From Pisaster brevispinus (taxonomy: Eukaryota; Echinodermata; Asteroidea; Forcipulatida; Asteriidae): a DNA stretch of 64,000 nucleotides. Of this stretch, positions 14,001 to 26,100 are shown one piece after another. The notes beneath the pieces are model-generated. The model was not told the DNA's origin. It searched no databases and saw nothing but the letters and a program-made list of their open reading frames with translations. The first letter of the stretch is position 1; each line of letters starts with the position of its first letter. The stretch is taken from the NCBI GenBank assembly GCA_023634235.1, contig JAMKCF010000013.1:13703705-13767704 (forward strand), written 5' to 3'. Both the position numbers and the translations under genes were made by a program.

Positions 14001-15728
14001 TCTTGAAATGGCTGGAACTGTTCCCCATAAATTTAAATTGTAAGAGATAGATCATTCTTTTTATTTGTTTATTTTTTTTTCAATTCTCCTCTTTGGAATC
14101 TGAAATTCAATGAAGATGATGTGCTGGAGGTGTATAGCAGGATATGAAGGGGGGAGCAATGAGGTTTTTTAATCTCTTTGAAAAAAGAAGAAGTGCAAAG
14201 CTAATTATATTGTTCCTTCTTTCTCGGGTCTGTAACATTGACATCATGCCAACCTACTCACTGTATACATGTAGTTGTTTAAATACAGAATTTCATCACT
14301 TTGTTTAAAACTTCTTAATTTGCAGTATTTTTGACCATGTGAGGGCATAATGTGAAACAATTTTGATGTTAATATTATTATTATTATTATTATTATTACT
14401 ATTTATTTGGCCATGGATATAAGAAAAAAACATCCAGGCACTCAAAATACAATAGAACTGTAGTTGTGATGCAAGGAAATTCTCTGTTGAAAGCGCCCTA
14501 CTGTAGAGTAAAACCCCATATAAAATTCTGTATCCTCAGTGCAATTATTACGTCTGTTAAATTGATGACCTCTTGTCACTGGGCATACTCCATGGTCTAG
14601 TGATACATTGTAAGACATCTGCCCAAGAATGGGGGGAGGGGGTGGTGGTGATGGTCTTTGGTTCAAATTCCACCCGGTTACGCTGTTGGAACTTTTCGTT
14701 TTTTTAAATAATATTCTTTATCCCTGATGCATCTATTACAATTACTACATCTATTACAAACTAATAAATGTTAAAGTTAGTTCAGATGGAGAAAACACAG
14801 CTTCCTACAGACAGGATAGTTTTGAGATAAACGTAGGTTCATCATCAACACCTTTAAAATCATTATTAATTGGAGAGTGTATTGTTATCTTGAACCCTTT
14901 TTTGAGAAATTAAGAGTGCCCTTCCCCATGTTTTTTTTTTAGTTCTGATACTTCCTGGAGCATTCTCTGTGTTAATATTTCAAGTGCTTATACAAATTGC
15001 TCAAAATTAACTATTTTTCTCTCCTCTCTTTCCCTCTGCAGGTCCTTTCAGTGAAGGAAGTGACAGGTAATTACAACAAGCCATAAATCAATTGTTATTA
15101 AGAAAAGCTTTTTTTTATCACAGTTTTATTTTTAATATATTACTCTACTCCAGTGGAGGGGGGGGGGGTGCAATCTCCACACCCACCCATTCCTCACTGA
15201 TTTATTGCCCCCTCAATTTACAGGGCGATAAAAGTGGTTGTAAACCTATCAGCAGGTGAAATTTAAGCTTTTCACAACTACTGCCCCAGTTTTCACACCA
15301 AAAAGTAATTTTCAAGTTGATGTCAAGAATGAGCCCCAATTCATTTTCTAATGGGTGTGCACAATGTTGGTAAGATTGAAAATAAAACTAGTTACAGATT
15401 TGCATATAACTTACATGGTATCCGGAGGGTTAGGGTGGAAAACTTCTCTTGAACTATTTTTGCCTGATGTTCTACAATATATATTTTTTGAGAAATGAGT
15501 AAAACAACTAGCTTTTATCAGACCAAACCCCCATTGTTTGGAAAGATGTTGTAACTCCAATGACTGATCTAGCTTGACCTCATACAGATTTGTAAATTCA
15601 TGTATGTTGGGTCACATAAAGTGCAGATATTGATCTTGGACAATTACCAATACTGTTTGCATGCTCTGAAGGGAAGGCAAAACCTATTCTTAGTCTTTTT
15701 GTTTATTTTGTATTTATTTATTTTTATT

Positions 15729-15791
<63 letters not shown>

Positions 15792-16453
15792 TTTTTTTTT
15801 TTGGGGGGGGTTGTTTTTTTGACGAGGCTGCTATACTTTTGAATCTATCTCAAAATTAACTTGTAAATAAAGCCAGGTTCACGAAAATTGCGAAAGCAAG
15901 GTGAATTTTCTCGCGTCTCAATTGGAAAACGGGTGTACCTGATTCTTTGCATCATGTAATTTGCTTCGCATTCGCTTTTGCGTGAAATAATGAACCAGGC
16001 TTAAGGCATCTGATTTGCTTACTTGCAATACTGTAAAATGTAAATGAAAGAAGGAGTAGGGTATACAGCCCGTGGCTACCTCTATGGATGGCAGATTAAG
16101 TAGGAAGGCAGACTGCCTGCCCTGAGAATTGTCAAGAGGAACTCTGCTCTAGATTCCCGATTAAGTATGGATGCTCTTACGAACGTTTTTTTCCCAAAGG
16201 TGTGCATCTCCTTTAAGTTATCCTGCTAAAGGTCCTCATCTGTACTGAAAAAAAATCCTCTACCTATAAATTGCATAGTTGTTGGCTTTTATGATATGAA
16301 TTTATGTGACATGATTTTTATAAAGCTCTTTCCCGTGTAAGATGTAATGAGGAGCTGTCAAAAGTAGTTGTGCTCGATCGTAAATTCAGCGCAAAGAAAT
16401 TCTCTCCCAGGAGTTGTGTGTGCGTGCAATCATCCCCCTATGATATGAGAGCT

Positions 16454-16544
<91 letters not shown>

Positions 16545-17051
16545 GTATTTTTTTGCTTGAAGAATTAATTGATTGAGGCAAAAGCTGATGGGGATCGCTA
16601 CTCAAAAGTTCGCTCGTTGAACTTGCTCCGGAAAAAGCATCCGCCCCTTCATAAGCCTTAAGAGTTATACACTTACACGTTTTGTGTGTGTAAGTTTTGG
16701 AAATTTCGAGCCAAAGCACTTGTCAGGTTATGACAGCAATAAGGAGTGTCACATTGAGGTTACTATGAAGCCCTCAGAGGTAACTAGGTAACAATAATGC
16801 CGCAGAGTACAGCAAAAATCACTATGACCCTCTAACCTGGCTGGCTTTCTTTCACCGGGCAATGTCGCTAATTTTACAAATGTCAAATTGAGTTATTGCT
16901 GGGGGTTTTTGTGTGTCCTGTTCAATTTTGTCAGTTTCAATTTTTTTTTATTATACATTATTTATGTTTTCAAATTTATTTTGATTATTTTGTATTGTTG
17001 TTTATAAATTTTATTTATTTACTTGATAGTTTTATTCATTTTCTAATTTAC

Positions 17052-17088
<37 letters not shown>

Positions 17089-17101
17089 TTTATTTGTTAA
17101 T

Positions 17102-17146
<45 letters not shown>

Positions 17147-20100
17147 TTTATTTAATTTTAATTTTATTTATTTATTTATTTATTTTATTTTGCTCTCTTA
17201 ATTTCCATTCCTTTTACAAAATTACAGTGTCACTTGTTTTTTATTTTATTTTAGCATTTGAATGAGCATTCATAAATACCTGGGACAGATTAATCGATTC
17301 TGATTGGTCAAGAGGAGTCCATGTAAAAACAAAGGGGGATAGAAATATGTGAGGAGTGTTTAAACATGGCCTGTGGAAATTGAGTCAAAAGAGAGTGCTT
17401 TCAGATGATTGCGCGGATCCCACAAATTTCACAGCCCAATTTAAAATGGAAGGTCACATTATTTGGTTTGCGTGCATTTGAAACTTTTTTTTTGCAATAG
17501 TTTGAAACTTAATTGCGCAAAATTGAAACTACCTTGAGGAGCTACTTACGATACGTTTAGCCCTTAATGGCCAGGGCAGGTGCATCGAAAGGTTTATTTT
17601 TTTTCCTTTTTGAAGTAAAGATGGAACTTATTCCTCAGCGCATGTTTAACATTCTCCTAGGAAACCATACAACTCACGAATTGCTTTGTCCTTTGGATGG
17701 GACTTAAAGCCATAGGTCCTGTGTACTAAGGATATGTAGTGCACGTAAAAAAAAAAAAAAGAACACTTACCCTGGAAGAGTAAGGGTTAACCCTGGTGGT
17801 TCTGGTTCACATACATGTTTGTAGCAAGCACCCTTGTCTACAGGTTTCCTCAGTGATTTAGTTTGCTTTTGAGGCATCCTCACCAAAAATTAATAAAACC
17901 ATAAATAATTAACAGATTGATTGAAGATGATTTCCAGTAAGGTGTCTTCCAAATGTTTATGAGGTACAGTGTTGAGTTTTTATTTTATTTTTTTTCTCCG
18001 CTCATTGTAGTGACTACAGCCCTAATATAGATAACGCTCGGTGCGAGCCTTACCGGGGTACTGTGTGTAGCCGTCACATCACCAGCAGCAGCGTGTACAT
18101 GAGGGCAGACACCACTCAAGAGGAAGTTGAACAGGAGCTCCAAGCCGCCTTGACCCGCCTGGAATCAATCGTAAGCCTGACAGAGACCTGTAGCATGTTC
18201 ATCACACCGTCCATCTGCCTGACGGCATTCCCGCTGTGCAGGGATAGCCCTGACCTCTCCATACACCAGCTATGCCGGGACGAGTGCCAGTTGCTGGAGA
18301 CGGATGTCTGTGCGTCGTTGTACGATCACGTGGACTCGCAGGTGGAGTTAGACTTGGTGGGAGTGTTACCGGTCTGCTCTGATCTTCCTCGCCTTGGAAG
18401 CCAAGCCAGTGAGATGTGTTTCAGACTGGGCATGTCCAACTCAGGAGGTACAGACTTTTATTTTTAATTTCGGAAAACACTGGTACAGGACATGACAATT
18501 TTCTAAATTTAAATTTTCTAAATTTAAATTTTCTAAATTTAATTTTCTAAATTTAATTGGTCCATACTCTTGATAATTCAAAGTTCTTTGGTTGTTTTTT
18601 TAAACCGTGGCTTAGGCTTGGTACCTGCTTTAAGATCTGTTTGCATTTTTTGAGCTGAAAGGGAACGTTTTCAAAATAACTATTGAACCCCAAAGCCAAG
18701 TTCGCTTAAAAACCATATTTGAATAATGACTATAATTCGACTTGGTTATAAGCCCAAACTCTGTCTAGTCAATGATGGTTAGACTACCTTAGTTGACTAT
18801 TTGGAACAAGCCTCCAGCATGATCGCATCGCTGGTTATCAATACCCGTTTTCATAGCACAGTGGAGAGAGGACATACGTAAGTTGACCCGACATTATTTT
18901 ACGGTCGCGTTGACACGACATGACTAGAATCGATGGCACCACAACTTCAGTGCACATGTCCTGCGTACATTACTAACCAACCATTAGTTAACCATTGGTC
19001 CTTGCATGAACTTGCTTCAAGCCACAGCCGTAGCTGAAATTGTGGTTTTGAAAAGGGCCCATATTGAATTAAGCTGTAGAGAGCAAAATGGCTTGTCCAT
19101 GCAAAGGGTTTACCAGATTACTTGATGTTGAAATAATTCGTTTGTGAAAATTTGTAAACTCTTGTTCTTTTTACTGCAGATGCCACAGTGTCACCCTGGC
19201 AAAGACCAACGTAAGTTACATTTATGTGTGTCACACTCAGATAACCATGTTGTGTTTTTAATTATTTCAAGTTTAAATATTATAAGTTCGATTGAAAATA
19301 ATTTGTGGGATTTTGTTCAACTTTTCCCCCTTTTGCATAACCAGTGGTGACTACATCAGTCTTGAGAGACCAATGAACAACGAAACAAAGCTGGTAACCG
19401 GCGACAGGGCTATTCTTCGCTGTCGGATCACCGGTAACCCTGAGCCTCGATACACCTGGTTCAAGAACGACGTTCAGATATCAGAGAGAGGAAATCGACG
19501 CATCACAATCAGGTTTGAAAGAGAAGAATTCAAAGCAAATTTTTTTTGTTACCATTTACTGTAGTTGATATGAATGCGCTCGTTATATAGGCCAAACTCC
19601 TCAGCATAAGACTTCATCCTTGAGAGCATGGGGGAAAGCTTTGGCTCCTTACCCCAGTTTCTTTATTTGTGTCGACGAAGACTGCCTGTAAATCTGTGAA
19701 ATGTAATACCCAAGAGGTTGGCCCAGGAGGCTTCATCTTCTAGACTGAGGAAAGATGCAGGGTGTATTTTTCTTGGATCAATTTGGTATTACAGCCCGCT
19801 ACTACTCTCCAATCTTTAAATTCAGGGATCTGTCCTGGAGATGAAATTGTCGCGCCAGTGCGAAAAATATATTTACTCAACTTTGTTCTATCACAAACAA
19901 GCGAGCCTCTGTGCAAAAGATGCTATTTCTGAATGATTGAGTTTGTGTGTATATCTGAGATACAACATTGGTGCAGTTTTATGCACGCTTGCCTTCTGAA
20001 GGCTACTTTTTTTTATTAAAAAAAGTTTAAAAAGTAAAAAAAAAATGTATAAAGATGATTGAATAACTGTTGAATTTTGTCTTTGTTGCTTCATACAGGA

Positions 20101-23100
20101 CATACGACTGGGGATCCAAATTATCAATACGGAATGTGGATACAACAGACACAGGGTATTATCTATGCGAAGCTGATAACAAAGCTGGGATACGGTCAAC
20201 CACAGGGATACTACTAGCAAAGCTTGACAGTAAGACTCAAACTTTGATTCTCAGGCCATGTCTGTGTAGACCCCTTGGATTGGCCGCCATCATTGATGAA
20301 AGGTGCAGGCGTGAAAGGCTATCATTGGCTGAGAGTCGTACGCAGTGCGTACATGCATGCACGTTTGCATTGTTTGTCATCAAAGATGGCGGTCAGTGGT
20401 GTCATGTGCAATTCATCTATTAAGCGACTTTGGCATTTGGTTGCCGCGGCGATGCACATGAATAGACCTTTTCAACCAACTGGGCCCAATTACACGGCTG
20501 GTTCTGCTTACTGCTTAATGGTGTGCTTATGAACACCATGCTAAGCTTACAGGGTTAGCGTCAAATTTCCAAAAAGAAAATAGTCTCTCCACAAAAATAA
20601 AAACTACCCACTCAACTGAAAATAGGTCAAATAGGTCTGTGTTTGCCTGCCTTTCCAAGAATGCATACAAACATATGTGATTTTTTGACATTTCTCTTCA
20701 AAGAATCAAGAAAAATTAACAAATAATTTGTGAAATCTTTGGGTGTTTAGCTTTTAGTTTTTTCTTCAAATTGGACAAGCAGTTTTAAAGAAATACTTAT
20801 AATAATTTCAAATGGTTAACATCAAAAACATGTAGATTAATGCCAGTAAGAACAATGATAGATAAATTCTTATTGAGTATTTCTCAGCCACTTATGCCTA
20901 CGAATGTTTAATTTTTCTCTATTCTGAGTTAAATTCTCTGAGTTCATATGTGAATTTTTAATGGAATATTTGAAATCCAATTATTTCTTTACAGCTGCGC
21001 AGCCATCACAACCAGAGCTAGGTGAATCTATGTAAGTATCTTTGTCTTAAATATTTGTAATACACCACAAGGGAAACTGACTGGGCAATCTTTTACAAAT
21101 AATTTTTGGGTGGAGAAAGCAAAATTGACTAGATTTATGAGCGAAGCAAACTGTTCATAGCTAGAAAAAAAGTTGCTTTTTGACTGAAAATAATCCCCCA
21201 CGGGAAAAGGATTGGTAGTCCCGAAGCGAACTCATTAACCATCCCTGAAACTAAGAGTATGCAGCGCTTGCAGCAAAACGGGCAAACAGGCTAATTGTTT
21301 ACATCAACAATCTCTTCCCTCACAGATACCTATTTACTCTTGAGTGATAAGAAGCAATTATAGTTATGTTATTTTTCCTCTTAAGAAGTTCAAGGCACTT
21401 GGGCAGCATGTGTGAAGAGAGTAGAGACAAATACCAAATTTATTTTGTTAAGAACAAGCTTTTATAAAGTCGGCTGTTAAATTTGATAGAAACTGCTTTC
21501 ACGACTACACTTAGTGTCCGATAATACAACCCTCTGATACGCTAATTGTTTAACTTTTTCTTTTAGTAAAAACATATCTCTATACTCATTGTTGAGCGGT
21601 ATGAAGAAATATTAAACGGTTTTGAAATGTTTTTGTTTTTGTATCTTTTTTTAACCCTTCCAGGCCAACAAAAGGATATTGTCAGCCATATCGGGGCATG
21701 ACGTGCGCTAATTTCATCGGTAACAACAGCATCTATGTGACGGACTACCAGGCGCAGGGTGAGGTTGAAGAGAAACTTACCAGTGCCTTTCTGGTCATCA
21801 TGCATGACCTGAGTGACCAATGCCAGGAGTTTGCCATCCCGTCCCTCTGCTACTTTGCGTTTCCGTTCTGTGACTCGGACGCCGCCGACCCGCTTGGACG
21901 CGAGCTCTGCCGGGACGAGTGCGAGATACTGGAGCTGGATATGTGCCAGCAGGAGTACGCCATCGCTAAAGAGTATCCGGGAGTGACACTGCCTGACTGC
22001 CAGAGGCTGCCACAGATTGGGACCAAGGAAAGCGAGAACTGTATTCGGATTGGTATTCCATCCGTCAAGGCTGTTACAGGTAAAAAAAAACTATATTCTG
22101 TCAACTCTAAACATAAATGTCCAATATTGTTGTGTCAGTGAAACAACCTCTTAAAATAGCATTTTTATTACACATCGAGTTAAAATGCTGTGTTTGAAAG
22201 TGTCAAAATGCCATATTTCTTTTCTTATAACCAAGATGCACACACAAAACCAATAGGCGCTGAAGTACGAAACTTTTGCACATAGTGTTTTCTCGCGAGA
22301 TGTGACTTTATTACAAAATTGTTGTTTCGCTGACACGGTGGTATATTAAGACAGCTTTTTCTAGACTTTCATTGTACTAGTTAGTAACTTTCTCTTTGTT
22401 TTGTCTTTCGCAGATGTGAAGTGTTACAATGGAACAGGTATCCACTACCGCGGGAAAGTGAACCACACCAAGTCTGGCTATGAATGCCAACCGTGGGATA
22501 AGCAACAGGTATACATTCCCTGTGATTAATCGTAGCATACATGCACAGCGTAGAACTCTACTGGCGAAGATGCATCCAGAGTAAGCGCATTGGCCATTAT
22601 AATGGGCCTGTGGACACCCTAAATGAAACTGAAAGCATTTTTAGAACATGCTGCTATTGACCTCATTCACCTGACATCATCACTTGATTAATCTTGCTAG
22701 CGCCATCTTGAGAATCAGATTCCCTGTGTGTTTTAATGTTCAGTGTGTATTTTAGGCAATTTGACTCCCTGAATGGCAGACTATGGGTAGACTGTAGTCA
22801 CATGTGATGTCAGAGCAAGGGGTCTATACAGACCATCTTGTGCATTTGAACATATTGGGTAACCTTGGATTTCCAGATGGCAAAGGAGACAAAATCACAC
22901 ACTCTAATTGGGCCAAATGTGAGAGGCTTGCAGAGTCTATTGACCTGATTGACAAAGTTTCCTCTGGACAGGAACAGCGCCCTCTATCGACAATGTTCAG
23001 ATTAAACAGGCCATAATCATTTTCAGATTCTTATATGCTGTCAGGGTAATAAAATAACAACACTGATACATAATGCATAATTTATATATTTATAATATAT

Positions 23101-26100
23101 AAAGGAAATACATGTAGTAACTGGTATATTTCCAGCTGATTCATTATTTATTCCTCTCAAACTTTTACATGGCATATATACTTTGTAACTAAAACCTTTT
23201 ATTCTTTTTATTCTTTGCAGCCTCATGCGCATTACCTCATGCCGGCGACGTACCCAGAGCTTGCTGGGGGTCATAATTACTGCCGAAACCCTGACAATGC
23301 CCTGGATAAACCCTGGTGTTTCACAATGAATCCCAATATACGAGCAGAAAAGTGCGACATCAGCAAGTGTGGTAAGACCCAACGAAAGGGGATTGTCGTG
23401 ACTTTCATTATTATCGGATGAGACGACTTTTGCTAATCACTGATGCAAACCCAGATCTTATCTGCTTTCTGTGTGAGACTTGATTAGATTTTGTTTGGGA
23501 GCTATTTGACACAGCCCAGTACATACTGTGAATAATTTTATTTTTTTCAGTTTTGTCGGGGAAGAATCAGTCTTGTACTAATAAGAGACTTTAAATTGCC
23601 TCTACATGTCAAGCTGAGCTAGTTTAAGGTTCAAATCCCAATCTCCCGATAGTTGTTCTTTGATTAGATTGGTCTGCCTGACCTGGGCCCAACTTCATAG
23701 AGCTGCTTAGCACAAAAAGTATCTACACACAAAACAAATTTGATTGCCAGCCAAAATTACTATGTCCCATGTACCACTGTGACTTAGCAGAAACTTTATA
23801 ATTAAGCAGCGTTGTCTGCTTAAGAAGGTCTTTGAAAATGGGCCTTGATACTAAGAATGAAGTATTTAGCTGTGCAATTTGAAATCCATCAAGCAAAATT
23901 GTGACAATATCCAAAGTATTCAAGCAGTACTGCAAAGTGGATTATATAGAGGAATTGGGGTTTTTGTGAATAACATTAATCGTAAGTTGTTGTGTCTGAT
24001 TATCATTTAGATGACCCATTCGCAGAACCACCCAATAAGCTAGAGGTCTTGTACATCGTCGTTCCGGCCATTGCAGTGCTGTTGGTCATAGCGGTCATCA
24101 TGGGCTGCGTCTGCATGTGCTGGCGCCAGCAGAGGGCCCAACGCTTTGAAAGCCACAAAGGCCTGAACAACAGACCGGCAGAAATGGTTGCTCTACAACA
24201 GAAACCACAGGTATGGGGGTGACAATCTTCATAAACCTTTGTTGTTTTTTATGCAGGACTCTAATGTGCGTGCTTTTGTAATGAATTAAAATATTATTTC
24301 CTGGCAGAGTGAGTTCATTTCAAGCGCACTGGACTCAAGCTCTGGTGTTTCTGATCAGCAGAGTATTGGGTTTGTGTCACGTAAATGGCACTTGTGTCCT
24401 TAAGCAAGACACTTAACCATAATGGGACGTACAGCCATAGGTCCTGTGTGTTGTGTAATGCACGGAAATGAACCCAGTGCACTTATCTTGAAGAGAAGGG
24501 GCTTGCCCTGGTGTTTCTGGCATGGTCTGGCTGCATTATGTACCACCTCACCTTGTATCCATTTTAATGTGTATTATTGGGGGGGGTTTGCTAGGAGTGT
24601 CATTTATGACAGACCTGATGTATTATTAATATACACTAATATTGGTATATTATTGAAAGCAGAATATACTGGTTATACATGTTTTGTAAGTGTAACATGC
24701 ACAAAGAACATTGTCCTTCAAAATGTAGTCCTTAATTTTAATCAGCATGTGCAGATCTAAACATGAACAAAATTCATGACAAAAAACAGGGCTGAAATTT
24801 GTCAAACGTTAAACCAAGTTCAGATTTTTCTGGGTTATGAAAAATAGCCATTATTTTTCTCAGGCATAAAGAAATCCTGGTCTTTGATCTACTTCTGTAG
24901 CACTCGAGATACTGTTCCCAGAAGCTCCTTGCAATCTATAACTCCAGGGGTTATCAAAAGGTGGAAATGCCATCAACTCAACATACCTCCTAAAATTTGG
25001 ATCCTTGTTTCTGGAGTTTATTTCAGCAATGACTCTCAACCTTGTAACAAATTTCTGATTGCCCCGCTGAAAATAAACTCACTAATTTGGTGATGATGTT
25101 CACATATCTGTTGAATGATGTGTTTATTTGAAAATGAGAGGATTATAGAAGTTATTGAAAGTAGATCCCTTTCATTTTCATTGTTTTTCTACAAGTGTGG
25201 TAGCTATAAGGGCCGTACCACACAAGGCAAGCAGTTCCAGGCAATCTGCCAGAAGATAAAGAATTTACTCATGAATTTTCACTTAACTTTCTTGGGGGTG
25301 GTATAACACTGTAAGAAAAAATGTCTCTTGTGCTATCAGAGTGTTCCTTTTGCATGCAGTGGAGTTGGTCACCTCATAAGTGCCTATCAATATTTCCTTA
25401 TGTGAGAAGGTCTTATACAAACATGTACATGGACATCTTTTATTTTTACAATAATTCCATCATAACACAAAAATGCCTGGTTTGCTTGTATTATTTTCTT
25501 TCTGTGCATTTTTACCGCATGCTGACGTGATATTAGTATTTCAGTTGTAGCCATTGTGGCCTCATGTACGTTTCATCCGTCCCATGTCTGTCCATCGTTT
25601 ATTTTCAAGTTTTGTTTGGGTCAAACATTCCACAAGAGATTTGATTTGAATCTTTAAATTAAAAATTACAGTTATTATAAAAAAAATTATTAACTGAAAA
25701 ATGTGTTAGTTTCATTTAAATTTTTGTTAGTATGAAGATTTTAAATCCAATCATTTGAAGAAAAAGAAGTTTAATTTGTTTCTCAATAAGAAAGGGGGGT
25801 CATGGAAGAGCTGGTTTTTGGATCATGACTGGAACTGAAGAAAATCCACCATAAACAGAGGGGGTTTATGGCTCATAATTTCACAGAATTGGAAATAATT
25901 TTTACTAAACCACCAGAACCCCAAATAAGTGGGAAATATTTCGCTTTATTTGTACTTCTGATTAAGCCTTAAAGTCTCGGCAACAAATCATATTTTGTGC
26001 CCCAAATTCTAAAAGTTTAATTTTAATATTTAATATTAGAAGGACATGATGGGGAGAAAACACGGACCATCATACTTTTTCTTTCATAAGCTTCTTGACC

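Larger units (their letters stand above)
7338..15041 (+). other. ROR intron 2 (7.7 kb) with repeats and a CpG-dense block
   Basis: A long intron. It contains a SINE-like fragment at about 7955-8050, ATT-rich microsatellites at 9345-9372 and 14371-14402, a CpG-dense block at 10415-10870, a copy of the 'gctgcttaa' family at about 12600-12745, a palindromic MITE at about 12945-13075 and a tRNA-like SINE at about 14556-14720. No frame here shows a recognisable domain. A regulatory role for the CpG-dense block is a guess. Confidence 0.6.
15067..18010 (+). other. ROR intron 3, rich in microsatellites
   Basis: It contains a long (TTTA)n tract at about 15711-15800, a (CT)n tract at 16460-16540, (GATT)n at about 17055-17088 followed by (TTTA)n at about 17100-17185, and a family A SINE body at about 17680-17850. 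The repeat-coded frames (poly Leu-Phe-Ile and poly Leu-Ser) are by-products of these tracts. Confidence 0.75.

Noticed and set aside
15600..15842. Poly Leu/Phe/Ile open frame
   Set aside because: It is produced by the (TTTA)n microsatellite.
16370..16719. Poly Leu-Ser and poly Arg-Glu frames on the two strands
   Set aside because: They are produced by the (CT)n microsatellite.
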